NCBI RefSeq assembly: GCF_023151555.2
Contig: NZ_CP100425.1
Location: 1,736,001-1,800,000, forward strand
Length of the DNA stretch: 64,000 nt
Origin: Photobacterium sp. CCB-ST2H9
Lineage (GTDB): Bacteria > Pseudomonadota > Gammaproteobacteria > Enterobacterales > Vibrionaceae
Direction: 5' to 3'
A program made the position numbers and the translations under genes. The notes under the pieces are model-generated. The model saw nothing but the letters and a program-made list of their open reading frames with translations. It was not told where the DNA came from and did not search any database. Of the stretch, positions 1 to 9,090 are shown one piece after another; within the stretch, counting starts at the first letter, position 1, and each line of letters opens with the position of its first letter.

Positions 1-70
1 CCGGCTGTGGTTGCTGCGGGCCGACAGGCGGACCAAACGGAGACTGTGGAGGGTAGTTATTTTTTGTCAT
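1..70 (-). CDS. letB: LetB (YebT) MCE-domain lipid transport protein, N-terminal fragment
   Basis: Reading leftward from an ATG at 70, an open frame continues past the window edge. Only about 23 residues are visible: a short polar start, then a proline/glutamine-rich stretch. Nothing in the visible part identifies the family. The call rests on position, because letB follows letA in E. coli and Vibrio. The start overlaps the letA stop by 14 bp, so the two are translationally coupled. LetB forms a stacked-ring tunnel for lipids between inner and outer membrane. The assignment is an inference from synteny. Confidence 0.6.
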   Translation of the reverse strand, partial: MTKNNYPPQSPFGPPVGPQQPQP

Positions 71-1247
71 AGTTATCCCAAATCAGACGAGGATCCAGAC
101 TTTCTGCGGCTAACATGGTCAGTACCACAACCGTAGCAAAGGCAATCGCGCCAGGGCCTGGCGTGAAATCAAGAATTTGGCCACGGTCAATCAGTGCGAC
201 CATGATGGAAATGACGAACAGGTCCATCATGGACCATTTACCAATCCATTGAATAATACGGTACATCCTCATTCGGTAAATATGATTGATATTTCTTTTG
301 AAATGAATACACAGAAGGATGAATGCCAGTCCGAGTATTTTCGCGATCGGAACAACGATACTGGCAAAGAATATCAGCGCGGCAATGCCTTCCATGCCGG
401 TATTAATCAGGGTGGCAACTCCGGACAGAATCGTATCTTCGAGACGTTTGCCATTATTGAGGAAAATCGAAATCGGGTAGACGTTGGCCGGGATGATAAA
501 AATTGCACCCGTGATGAGAAATGCCCAGGTCTTCTGAATGGAATGAGGGGCGCGATAGTGAATCGGGCTGTGACAGCGCTGACAATATTCACCTTCGGCC
601 TGACTCATGTGGCAAGTGTGACAATGTAACTTTAGTCTGGTTCCCCGGTGTTCGGTTTCCGGCTGCCAGAGTTCCCAGTACCGTTTCACGTGGATGCGGG
701 TCAGCATGATGACCATGAGCAGCTGCATGCTCACCAGACAAAACAGTCCGGGGCCAGCATAAATGTCGGCGTAATCTTTGACTTTGAAACAGGCAATCCC
801 GAGGCTGACGAGATAAACATCAAACATGGCCCAGTGTTTCAGTTTTTCGATACACCACAATGAACGTTTAAAGAGTGTGAGCTGCCTTTTCGCCAGACCC
901 AGCTGGACGCCGAGTACAGCGAGAAAGACCAAAAAAGGCGCGATTGTACTGCAAAACAGGATCAGAGCTGCCACAGCAGGAAAGTCAGCCGCAAGCGTGA
1001 AAGTGCCTGAAGGAATGGTTGCCGGAATCATCACACCGAACAGGCGTATTGTAATCAAGGGATACAGATGGGCTGGCAGAAACAATATCAGCCCAGTGAC
1101 GGCAATTGCCAGGTCGCCACGCAGGGAGGGCATGCCTCCCCGGTACAGGCGTGATTCGCAGCGAGGACAGAATGCACTTTGGCCCCGGGGGGTCACCATC
1201 GGGGTTAAAGGCAAATCACAGCAAGGGCAGAGTCTTACTGTCGACAT
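57..1247 (-). CDS. letA: LetA (YebS/PqiA family) inner-membrane lipid transport protein
   Basis: This 396-residue protein has the PqiA-family plan of two similar halves, each with a Cys4 zinc ribbon followed by membrane segments. The first ribbon uses Cys7, Cys10, Cys27 and Cys30; the second lies near residues 208-227 (CHTC then CQRC). Each half carries about four hydrophobic helices. LetA partners LetB in moving phospholipid across the envelope. It sits between an ABC exporter gene upstream and letB downstream, all on the minus strand, and close to msrC, proQ and prc as in E. coli (prc-proQ-yebR-yebS-yebT). That synteny favours LetA over PqiA. Confidence 0.9.
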   Translation of the reverse strand: MSTVRLCPCCDLPLTPMVTPRGQSAFCPRCESRLYRGGMPSLRGDLAIAVTGLILFLPAHLYPLITIRLFGVMIPATIPSGTFTLAADFPAVAALILFCSTIAPFLVFLAVLGVQLGLAKRQLTLFKRSLWCIEKLKHWAMFDVYLVSLGIACFKVKDYADIYAGPGLFCLVSMQLLMVIMLTRIHVKRYWELWQPETEHRGTRLKLHCHTCHMSQAEGEYCQRCHSPIHYRAPHSIQKTWAFLITGAIFIIPANVYPISIFLNNGKRLEDTILSGVATLINTGMEGIAALIFFASIVVPIAKILGLAFILLCIHFKRNINHIYRMRMYRIIQWIGKWSMMDLFVISIMVALIDRGQILDFTPGPGAIAFATVVVLTMLAAESLDPRLIWDNYDKK

Positions 1248-1300
1248 GGATGGTTCCGTCCTCTTTATTCCGGTTAACTGCTTGAACTGGCGACACTATA

Positions 1301-3154
1301 TTATTTTGTATTGATCCTGGCTACTGTCAGGCCCGCGTTATTCAACGGTTGTTCAGCCTCGCTGGATTGGGCTGAGCCGTACAGGGTCTGATATAGACCG
1401 GCTGTATTGACCAGTTCGGAATGCGTACCGGTCTGACTGACCTGTCCGTCTTCCAGAACATAAATGATATCAGCCTGCTTTACTGCCGACAGACGGTGCG
1501 CCACGATCAATGTGGTTTTGTCATACAAGAAATCGTTCAGGGCTGTATGCAGGGCAGCTTCTGTGGCCGTATCCAGTGCAGACGTTGCTTCATCCAGAAT
1601 CACGAAATCCGGGTTGGTCAGGATCATCCGCGCGATTGCCAGACGCTGACGTTGTCCGCCGGATAAGCGAATTCCCTGACGTCCGATCTGAGTTTCCAGT
1701 CCTTCACTCAGACGTTGTGTCACATCCGTTAACTGCGCGATTTCAAGCGCCTGCCACAATTGTTCATCTTTGTAATCAGCGCCCAGAGACAGGTTGTTCC
1801 GCAGTGTGTCATTGAACAAAACCGGTTGTTGTAACACAACAGCCATTTTTTCCCGCAGCGCTTCATAGCTGACGTCTTCTACCGGATGGCCGTTAATCAG
1901 AATATCGCCACTGTCTTTCTGATAGATGCCAAGCAGCAACTGAATCAGCGTCGATTTACCACCACCGGATGCGCCCACCAAAGCAACTCGTTTCCCAGCC
2001 GGCAAAGACAAGTTCAGACCATTCAAAACCTTCTTATCTTCATCATAGGAGAAATCAAGGTTATTGATCTCTATGGCAATGTGTTCACCTGCGCTGAACG
2101 GGTCTACTTTCGCAACCGGACGTACTTCTTCTTCGAGAGCAATCAGATGATTCAGCCGTTGCATCGCCGCAGAAGCACCGTACCAGGCAAATTGGATCCC
2201 CAATAATTCCTGCACCGGACTCAGCATAAACCAGAGGTAGCCAAAGACGGCGAACATCTGGCCGACGGTTAAATCACTGAACAGGACCATCAGCATCGCA
2301 GCGGCCCGAAACAGTTCGAAACCAATCAGAAACAGCAGGAAAGAGACGCGTCCGGCGGCTTCAGACTGCCAGGCATACTTGTCAGCATTGTGGCGGATAC
2401 TGTTGGCATGTTCTTTCAGATTGGCCAGAAAGTCCCGTTCACGGTTTGCTGCCCGCAGCTGATAAATCCCATCGAGGGTCTCGACCAGTCGTTGCTGAAA
2501 TTTTTCAAACGCCTGGTTTTCTTTGCGTTTCAGGTGTTTGACCCGGTTCCCCATTTTCCGTGATGTATATATGACCACCGGATTGACCAGAAGGATGAAC
2601 AGCCCGAGTTCCCAGTTCAGCCAGAGCAGCACAACGGCTGTACCGATGACGGTCAGGATACCAATCAGGAATCGGCTGAGTGTGTCGCCGACAAACTTAT
2701 CAATTGTTTCGACATCGGTGACCAGATGAGACGTGATCCCGCCGCTTCCTCGTTCTTCATACTGGCGCATACTGATCCGGCCCAGCTTATCAATCAGATG
2801 GCGTCGCATCTGATAAGTGATATTTTTCGCGACCAGGGTGAATTGCCGGCTCTGCAAAATGTTCAGTGCCTGGCTTGCGGAACGCATCAGCACGACCATC
2901 AGCAGGACCAGTACAATGTAGGCCGCTGATGTTTGCCAGGCTTCAGGAAGAAAGTTGTTGAGGAGAGCGACACCTTTGCCGGGTTGTTGCAGGAGAACTT
3001 CATCCACCATCAGCGGCATGAGCAGTGGAATCGGGACGCTGATCAGCGTGGCAACAACTGCGATGATATTGGCAGCGATTAACCTGTTTTTATGATGTTT
3101 TGCTTGCTTTATCAGCCATGACCAGTTAATCATTTGATTCGTTGAGTCTTTCAC
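1301..3154 (-). CDS. ABC exporter, fused membrane and ATPase domains
   Basis: This 617-residue half-transporter has a type IV (MsbA-like) membrane domain with six predicted helices in residues about 20-330, then an ATPase domain from about 355. Walker A is GASGGGKST at residues 394-402, followed by an LSGGQRQR signature and a Walker B ending LDEATSALD, with the switch histidine in AHRLS. It probably works as a homodimer exporting a lipid, peptide or drug; the substrate cannot be read from the sequence. It lies 53 bp upstream of letA on the same strand, so the two may be co-transcribed. The start is a GTG with AGGA upstream; an ATG seven codons later is possible. Confidence 0.85.
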   Translation of the reverse strand: MKDSTNQMINWSWLIKQAKHHKNRLIAANIIAVVATLISVPIPLLMPLMVDEVLLQQPGKGVALLNNFLPEAWQTSAAYIVLVLLMVVLMRSASQALNILQSRQFTLVAKNITYQMRRHLIDKLGRISMRQYEERGSGGITSHLVTDVETIDKFVGDTLSRFLIGILTVIGTAVVLLWLNWELGLFILLVNPVVIYTSRKMGNRVKHLKRKENQAFEKFQQRLVETLDGIYQLRAANRERDFLANLKEHANSIRHNADKYAWQSEAAGRVSFLLFLIGFELFRAAAMLMVLFSDLTVGQMFAVFGYLWFMLSPVQELLGIQFAWYGASAAMQRLNHLIALEEEVRPVAKVDPFSAGEHIAIEINNLDFSYDEDKKVLNGLNLSLPAGKRVALVGASGGGKSTLIQLLLGIYQKDSGDILINGHPVEDVSYEALREKMAVVLQQPVLFNDTLRNNLSLGADYKDEQLWQALEIAQLTDVTQRLSEGLETQIGRQGIRLSGGQRQRLAIARMILTNPDFVILDEATSALDTATEAALHTALNDFLYDKTTLIVAHRLSAVKQADIIYVLEDGQVSQTGTHSELVNTAGLYQTLYGSAQSSEAEQPLNNAGLTVARINTK

Positions 3155-3217
3155 TGTGATAATGATTCCTATTTCTATGAAAGGGTGCCATTTTAGCGGC
3201 TATATAAGGAGTAAGCC

Positions 3218-3676
3218 ATGGAAAATAAATCTGCATTCTACCGGCGTTTAACCCAACAGGCAGTGGCACTGGTTGATGGGGAAACCGATATCATTGCTAA
3301 TATTTCTAATATTAGTGCCTTACTCAACATGGAGTTAGAGGATATTAACTGGGTAGGTTTCTATTTACTGAAAGATAATGAATTGGTGCTGGGCCCATTC
3401 CAGGGCAATCCTGCTTGTGTACGTATACCTGTGGGGCGGGGTGTTTGTGGTACCGCAATCGCTGAGAATAAAGTGCTGCGAGTGAGTGATGTTCATCAAT
3501 TTGAAGGTCACATTGCATGCGATGCGGCCAGTAATTCTGAGATCGTGATTCCATTCTCTGTGAAGGGCCAGTTGTACGGCGTGTTGGATATTGATAGCCC
3601 AAGTCTGTCAAGATTTGACCAGGAAGATGAAGACGGACTAGTTTCATTCATTGAGGAACTACAAATTAAGCTCTAA
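3218..3676 (+). CDS. msrC: Free methionine-(R)-sulfoxide reductase MsrC (GAF domain)
   Basis: The 152-residue product is one GAF domain very like E. coli YebR/MsrC. It reduces free methionine-R-sulfoxide to methionine with thioredoxin. The three family cysteines are present: Cys67, Cys77 in the GRGVCGT motif, and Cys101 in the ACDAASNSE motif. It is about 13 residues shorter at the C-terminus than the E. coli protein, which removes no conserved motif. It is transcribed divergently from the ABC exporter and precedes proQ. TAAGGAG lies 7 bp before the ATG. Family certainty is high. Confidence 0.93.
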   Translation: MENKSAFYRRLTQQAVALVDGETDIIANISNISALLNMELEDINWVGFYLLKDNELVLGPFQGNPACVRIPVGRGVCGTAIAENKVLRVSDVHQFEGHIACDAASNSEIVIPFSVKGQLYGVLDIDSPSLSRFDQEDEDGLVSFIEELQIKL

Positions 3677-3712
3677 TTGTATGCTTTCGGTGGTTTTTCA
3701 GTATTAGGTAAT

Positions 3713-3718
3713 TATAAT
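3713..3718 (+). promoter_or_regulatory. Putative -10 element upstream of proQ
   Basis: A perfect TATAAT lies in the 111-bp gap between msrC and proQ, 70 bp before the proQ ATG. No good -35 hexamer is visible at 16-18 bp, so this is a weak call. Confidence 0.3.
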
Positions 3719-3787
3719 AGCCCGCACTTATTGGTTTTAATTAAAAAGCACTAACAGCGAGATACTCTCGCTTTGTCAGGAAATTCC

Positions 3788-4426
3788 ATGGAAAACTCTG
3801 AAAAGTTAACGAACAGTAAAGAAGTGATTGCCTATATTGCTGAGCAATTTCCAAAGTGTTTTACTGTTGAAGGTGAAGCTAAACCATTAAAAATTGGTAT
3901 CTTCCAAGACCTCGCTGAACGACTGAGTGACGATCCTAAAGTCAGCAAAACTCAGCTGCGAGCAGCGCTTCGTCAGTACACTTCTTCCTGGCGTTATCTT
4001 CATGGTGTCAAAGCCGGTGCTAGCCGTATTGACCTTGATGGCAATGAGTGTGGTGTGTTAGAACAGGAACATGTCGAGCACGCACAGAAAGCGCTTGAAG
4101 AAAGCAAAGCTAAAGTTCGTGCCCGTCGTAAAGAACAGGCAGCAGCGAAAGCCGCCTCAGAAGGTGACGCTAAGCCAAAGAAAGTTCGAGCAAAATCGCC
4201 TAAAGCTAGAAACGTGAAGCCAAAAACGTCTAAGCTAGATAAGAAGCCGGTAGAAACAACTCGCGCTTTGTCTTCTGATGAAGTGAAAGTTGGTAAGGAT
4301 GTCAGTGTCAATATGGGCAATGGCAACATGCCGGCAACAATTGTGGAAATTAATAAGGACGATGTGCGTGTCCGTCTGACTAATGGCCTGACCATGGTTG
4401 TGAAAGCGGAGCACCTTCGTTCGTAA
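3788..4426 (+). CDS. proQ: RNA chaperone ProQ
   Basis: The 212-residue protein has the ProQ layout. A FinO-like RNA-binding domain (about 1-120) is followed by a Lys/Ala-rich basic linker (about 110-165) and a C-terminal Tudor/SH3-like domain (about 165-212). ProQ binds structured sRNAs and mRNA 3' ends and affects expression of osmotic-stress genes. I chose the ATG at 3788, preceded by AGGAA at a good distance, over a TTG 15 bp upstream. The stop is 17 bp before prc, the same proQ-prc order as in E. coli, so they are probably one operon. Confidence 0.95.
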   Translation: MENSEKLTNSKEVIAYIAEQFPKCFTVEGEAKPLKIGIFQDLAERLSDDPKVSKTQLRAALRQYTSSWRYLHGVKAGASRIDLDGNECGVLEQEHVEHAQKALEESKAKVRARRKEQAAAKAASEGDAKPKKVRAKSPKARNVKPKTSKLDKKPVETTRALSSDEVKVGKDVSVNMGNGNMPATIVEINKDDVRVRLTNGLTMVVKAEHLRS

Positions 4427-4443
4427 AGGAGAATGCTCGACGT

Positions 4444-6447
4444 ATGAAATGTCGATTCCGTTTCTCACTGATCGCTGCCGGCATCGTGCTGGCAGCATCA
4501 GCCCAGGCCCTGGAAGCCACACATACTCAAAGTGAATTGCCTGTTTTAACACCTGAAAAACAGCATGCGACCGCCAGTAAGCGAGTAGCCTCACGGTTTA
4601 CTCGATCTCACTATCGCCAATTCTCACTTGATGACCAATTCTCAGCCCACATTTTCGATCGTTATCTGGAAATGCTGGACTACAACAAAAGCTTTCTGAC
4701 AAAGTCTGATATTCAGCAGTTTGACCAATGGAAGTTTCAGCTGGATGATCAACTGAAGCGGGGGGAAACCACCGCAGCCTACGATATCTTCAACACTGTC
4801 CTCAAACGCCGTTTTGATCGTTATCAATATGCATTAAGTCTGTTGGATAAACCCATGTCTTTTAGTGTGAACGAAGATATGGTGATTGATCGTTCTGAAC
4901 TGGCATGGCCAAAGGACCGGGCTGAGCTGAATGAGATTTGGCGCGAGCGGGTTAAATCGGATGAACTGAATCTCAAACTGGCGGGCAAAGACTGGAAAGA
5001 CATCCAGGAGACATTGAGTAAGCGTTATAACAACGCACTGAAGCGTCTGACTCAAAGCCACAGTGAAGACGTATTCCAGCTTTACATGAACGCTTTCGCG
5101 CGTGAAGTTGATCCGCATACCAGTTATCTTTCACCTCGCAGCGCTGAACAATTCCAGTCTGAAATGAACTTGTCTCTTGAAGGGATTGGTGCGGTTCTGC
5201 AAGTCGATGACGAATATACAGTGATTCGTTCACTGGTTGCTGGTGGCCCGGCGTCCAACTCGAAAAAACTTGCTGCCGGAGACCGGATTATCGGTGTGGG
5301 TCAGGAAGGGAAAGAGATGATCGACGTTGTAGGCTGGCGCCTGGATGACGTTGTGCAGCTGATCAAGGGTCCGAAAGGCAGTAAAGTTCGTCTGGAGATA
5401 TTGCCTGAGGGTAGTAACGCCAAGAGTTACAGTGTCACAATTGTTCGCGATAAAATTCGCCTTGAAGACAGAGCAGCGAAATCTTCAGTCGAAGTTTATC
5501 AGGGACGCAAGATCGGCATTCTTGAAATCCCAAGTTTCTACGTGGGACTTTCCGAAGATACCAAGAAAGAACTGGCCAAGCTGAACAAGCAGCAAGTTGA
5601 CGGGATCGTGATTGATCTGCGAAATAATGGTGGTGGTGCACTGACTGAAGCCACAGCATTAACCGGACTGTTTATTGACAGTGGTCCTGTGGTGCAGGTT
5701 CGCGATAGTTACGGCCGGGTCAAAGTGAATGGCGATTCTGACGATCGCGTGTATTTCGATAGTCCGCTGACGGTTCTGATTAACCGTTACAGTGCTTCTG
5801 CATCTGAGATTTTTGCAGCAGCAATGCAGGATTATGGCCGTGCCGTCATTATTGGTGAGCAGTCCTTTGGTAAAGGAACCGTTCAGCAACACCGTTCTCT
5901 GAATCATATCTACGATCTGTTTGATAAGCCGCTGGGTCATGTTCAGTACACGATTCAAAAGTTCTATCGCATTAATGGCGGTAGTACTCAGAATCTTGGT
6001 GTTGTCCCGGATATCAGCTTCCCGACTGCAGTTGATCCTGCGGATACAGGTGAAAGCGTAGAAGACAATGCTTTACCTTGGGATAGCATTAAGCCTGCGG
6101 GCTATCAGAAGATGTATGACTTCTCGCCATTACTGCCTTCTTTGCGTGCGAAGCACATGCAACGCATTAAAAGCGACAGAGAGTTTGGCTTTATCTTTGA
6201 CGATATTGCGAAGTATAAAGCTGAAAAAGACAACAATACTTTATCGTTGAATGAGAGCAAACGGCGAGCAGAGCAGGATAAAGAAGAAAGAGAACGTCTG
6301 GATCGTTTGAATGTCCGTCAAAAAGCACTGGGCAAAAAACCATTCCTGGCACTCAAAGATGTACCGAAGGATTATGAAGCACCTGATGCTTACCTGGACG
6401 AAGCAGTTGCCATTACTGCTGACTTAGTCAAGGCTGAGCAGAGTTAA
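4444..6447 (+). CDS. prc: Tail-specific periplasmic protease Prc (Tsp), S41A family
   Basis: The 667-residue product starts with a signal peptide (about 1-22, ending AQA). An N-terminal helical region precedes a PDZ domain at roughly 230-325 and the S41 catalytic core. The catalytic serine and lysine fall at Ser452 (in SASASEIF) and Lys477 (in FGKGTVQQ), the same positions as in the E. coli precursor. The charged C-terminal domain fits the family. Prc trims penicillin-binding protein 3 and degrades proteins with nonpolar C-termini, and with NlpI controls peptidoglycan hydrolases. It follows proQ, and a terminator lies 33 bp after the stop. Confidence 0.96.
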   Translation: MKCRFRFSLIAAGIVLAASAQALEATHTQSELPVLTPEKQHATASKRVASRFTRSHYRQFSLDDQFSAHIFDRYLEMLDYNKSFLTKSDIQQFDQWKFQLDDQLKRGETTAAYDIFNTVLKRRFDRYQYALSLLDKPMSFSVNEDMVIDRSELAWPKDRAELNEIWRERVKSDELNLKLAGKDWKDIQETLSKRYNNALKRLTQSHSEDVFQLYMNAFAREVDPHTSYLSPRSAEQFQSEMNLSLEGIGAVLQVDDEYTVIRSLVAGGPASNSKKLAAGDRIIGVGQEGKEMIDVVGWRLDDVVQLIKGPKGSKVRLEILPEGSNAKSYSVTIVRDKIRLEDRAAKSSVEVYQGRKIGILEIPSFYVGLSEDTKKELAKLNKQQVDGIVIDLRNNGGGALTEATALTGLFIDSGPVVQVRDSYGRVKVNGDSDDRVYFDSPLTVLINRYSASASEIFAAAMQDYGRAVIIGEQSFGKGTVQQHRSLNHIYDLFDKPLGHVQYTIQKFYRINGGSTQNLGVVPDISFPTAVDPADTGESVEDNALPWDSIKPAGYQKMYDFSPLLPSLRAKHMQRIKSDREFGFIFDDIAKYKAEKDNNTLSLNESKRRAEQDKEERERLDRLNVRQKALGKKPFLALKDVPKDYEAPDAYLDEAVAITADLVKAEQS

Positions 6448-6479
6448 TGCTTCTCTGATCCGACGCAACATCCTATCAA

Positions 6480-6508
6480 CGGCACACATCAGTTGTGCCG
6501 TTTTTTTT
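6480..6508 (+). terminator. Rho-independent terminator after prc
   Basis: A 7-bp stem (CGGCACA with TGTGCCG) and 7-nt loop are followed by eight T residues. It ends the proQ-prc transcript. Confidence 0.85.
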
Positions 6509-6695
6509 GTCTTCTGAAAAGACGAGACATCCATCAACACTTTCTTTCCTGTCAAGGCCTTGTCATCCGCATGCTGTCGTCTCAGATTTGAAACAGGGTG
6601 AGGAATACTTGTGACGCTTGTCATATTCTTGCGCGAGAAGCAAAAACGAGGGCTAGTTTGAATAGTAGGGGCTGGTATTTGTCAGGGGTACTATC

Positions 6696-7361
6696 ATGCT
6701 GCGTTCCATCTTTTTGTCATTCATATTGAGTCTGTTTACATGGAGTTACACTGTCGCTGCGGATGATCTGACAGAGTTTGACTATCCGCTGTTATTGGGA
6801 GACTGGTACTGGTTCAGTACCACAGATGAAGGCGTCGAAAGTGAGGGGATTCATTATCGTGCAATGAATATCAAGTTCAATTCTGCATACCATTTTAAGG
6901 TGCGGCTGCTCCGTACAGACGGACGTATTGATGAGTGGGAAGGGAAGTACGATATTGACGAAACAACACTGACAATGAACTCAGCCGGCCAGCCTGCACA
7001 GCAGCATGAATATGTACTCAGTTATAACCAGTTCCTGCTGGATGGGGCCCGTTTTACAAAATTAGCCCCCGAAAATCTGCCGGGCCGTTGGCGCTCGTCC
7101 ATGATTAAAGGCCAGGATGTCGATAAACGGGTATCGGAACTGAAGTTATCGTTACGTCCTGACTTTCTGTTTTCGGCTCAGGTGATTGGTAAAGACGGGA
7201 AGCAAATCGAGCACAAAGGTATCTATTATCTTGAGGACGATCGGATCGTCCTGATTTATGAAGATGGTCAGCACGACAGTCATTTCAAGTTAGGGGGAGA
7301 TAATACGCTCACCCTGACGAATAAACAGTTTGGTATGGAAGCAGTCATGCAACGTCAGTAA
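6696..7361 (+). CDS. Exported protein with two lipocalin-like repeats, function unknown
   Basis: The 221-residue product has a signal peptide (about 1-21, ending VAA). The mature part looks like two copies of one beta-rich unit. Both begin with a Gly-x-Trp motif (GDWYW near 34, GRWRS near 130), continue with strand patterns such as MNIKF and LKLSL, and then share a DG-x-EHKG/DEWEGKY-like segment. This suggests a duplicated lipocalin-type fold in the periplasm, which is my inference. I do not recognise a named family. It is a single gene between the prc terminator and a hairpin shared with convergent pncB. Confidence 0.75.
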   Translation: MLRSIFLSFILSLFTWSYTVAADDLTEFDYPLLLGDWYWFSTTDEGVESEGIHYRAMNIKFNSAYHFKVRLLRTDGRIDEWEGKYDIDETTLTMNSAGQPAQQHEYVLSYNQFLLDGARFTKLAPENLPGRWRSSMIKGQDVDKRVSELKLSLRPDFLFSAQVIGKDGKQIEHKGIYYLEDDRIVLIYEDGQHDSHFKLGGDNTLTLTNKQFGMEAVMQRQ

Positions 7362-7387
7362 GTCAACTTCATTTATCAGAAAGCAAA

Positions 7388-7414
7388 GAGAGGCTGAAAT
7401 AGCCTCTCTTTTTT
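7388..7414 (+). terminator. Terminator after the two-repeat exported protein, facing pncB
   Basis: An 8-bp perfect stem (GAGAGGCT with AGCCTCTC) and a 5-nt loop are followed by six T residues on the plus strand. It lies between convergent genes. The minus strand lacks a clean U tract, so it is only a partial terminator for pncB. Confidence 0.85.
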
Positions 7415-7433
7415 GGGAACGATTTAAGTGCAG

Positions 7434-8630
7434 TTAATCGTTGGCAATTTTAAATGCTTGTCTCAGCTGATCAAGATAGGCTTCATCATGACAAATGCTT
7501 TTACCCGGCTCATCTGAAATTTTGGCCACCGGCCGTCCTTCACATTCAGTCAGCTTCAATACAATGTTCAAGGTTTTCACACCCGGTAAATCACACGTCA
7601 TGCTGGTGCCAATCCCAAAGCTGACGTTGATACGCTCATAGAAATGCTGGTAAATGGTCAGTGCGCGTTCCAGTGTCAGGCTGTCTGAGAACACCAGCGT
7701 TTTGCTCTTCGGATCCAGCCCCAGTGCTTCATAGTGGGCTATGGCTTTTTCACCCCAGGCGATCGGATCGCCACTGTCGTGACGAAGTCCGGTAAATCGC
7801 TGGGATAAACGCAGGTCAAAATCGCGCAGGAAAGCATCCATGTTGATGCAGTCGGTGAGGGCAATGCCCAGACTATCCGGGTATTCCTGTAACCAGCGGT
7901 TGAGGGCCAGCTGTTGTGAATCTGCAAGTTCACCCGCCAGTTGCTGATGTGCCTGGAACCATTCATGGGCCTGTGTACCAATGGGTGTCAGGTTGAGTGT
8001 CCGGGCAAGATGGTAGTTTGACGTGCCGCTCAGGTGAGGAAAATGCTGTTTCAGGTAATTCACGACTGCGTAGTGCACATCTTTTGAAAAACGGCGCCGG
8101 GTACCAAAGTCAACCAGTGAAAAATGACTGGTATCTGTATCACGGCCAAGCTCATCAAAATGGGCCAGTTTATGTTTCAACTGCTCAATGGCATCAGTAA
8201 CTGACAATTGAGGATAATGGTGATGACAGCGGAGCTCGCAGATGATGGCAAGTAAAGGAACTTCCCACAAAATCAGATCCAGCCATTTACCCTGAATGCG
8301 TACCGTGAGTTGTTCATCGTCTTCCCCAACTTCAACCTGCGAAGGATTCAGACGAAAGTCTTTCAGGTAATCCAGATAGTCCTGTTTGAAGAAAGGCAGT
8401 GAAGCAAGGTATTCAATTTCTTCCTGGGTAAATTTCAGCTCACCCATATGTTCGATTTGTCTTTTGATTTCAGCCTTGAATGGCCGGAGGTCCTCGCCAC
8501 TGCGACAACGAAACTCGGCGGCGGCGTCTACATCGGGATAAAGGTGGAAGATTGCCTGCTGCATATGGAGTTTGTAGGCATCGGTATCAAGCAGTGAATC
8601 AATGATCCAAGGTTGCATAATGTGGTTCAT
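7434..8630 (-). CDS. pncB: Nicotinate phosphoribosyltransferase
   Basis: The 398-residue product matches E. coli PncB over its length (about 400). It joins nicotinate and PRPP, with ATP hydrolysis, in NAD salvage. Family motifs seen are [14 protein letters not shown] near the N-terminus, [43 protein letters not shown] and VFSDSL. The histidine phosphorylated in this family should be in or near the FGTRRRF-to-TQAHEW block. A second ATG four codons in is an alternative start. It is divergent from pepN across 460 bp. Confidence 0.96.
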   Translation of the reverse strand: MNHIMQPWIIDSLLDTDAYKLHMQQAIFHLYPDVDAAAEFRCRSGEDLRPFKAEIKRQIEHMGELKFTQEEIEYLASLPFFKQDYLDYLKDFRLNPSQVEVGEDDEQLTVRIQGKWLDLILWEVPLLAIICELRCHHHYPQLSVTDAIEQLKHKLAHFDELGRDTDTSHFSLVDFGTRRRFSKDVHYAVVNYLKQHFPHLSGTSNYHLARTLNLTPIGTQAHEWFQAHQQLAGELADSQQLALNRWLQEYPDSLGIALTDCINMDAFLRDFDLRLSQRFTGLRHDSGDPIAWGEKAIAHYEALGLDPKSKTLVFSDSLTLERALTIYQHFYERINVSFGIGTSMTCDLPGVKTLNIVLKLTECEGRPVAKISDEPGKSICHDEAYLDQLRQAFKIAND

Positions 8631-9090
8631 ATTGCAGAGTAATTCCTGTTAAAACGGCTAAAATCAATCTATTTGGGCAGTGTGTATAGGTTGGAATTTT
8701 TCAGACTTGCCATTGTTACGCGACATGAGATGGGTAACAAGTAAAAAGATAAGATTTTCAGCTCAAGTGCTATCTGCTAACATTTTGTCTTAATTCAGAG
8801 AAAAGACCAAATGTGATCATGCTTAGCTATTACTATTAAGTATAGTTGACGCATTTTTAAGCAAACTTGTCTGCCTTTTTTGTATCACAGGCAGTAAGGA
8901 TGCAATGAGACTTGTCTTTATCCGCTGAATGACCAGCTATCATCATCATGAGCTGGTTTTTGTAATGTTTCAGTTTCGCTGCTGGTGTTTCAATGACTGA
9001 AACGCATCAGGGCTGATGGCCTTGCATGATTTTGGAAGGCTTCCCCCTGACGGCGAGACTGCCAATATGGATGACTAAGGAAGAATAGAA
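8631..9090. other. Intergenic region between pncB and pepN with two hairpins
   Basis: This 460-bp gap holds no gene. It must contain the promoters of divergent pncB and pepN. Two inverted repeats lie in what would be the pepN leader. ACCAGCT (8932-8938) pairs with AGCTGGT (8951-8957) and runs into five Ts. GTTTCAGT (8967-8974) pairs with ACTGAAAC (8996-9003). The first resembles a weak terminator. I found no -35/-10 pair I would defend. Confidence 0.5.
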
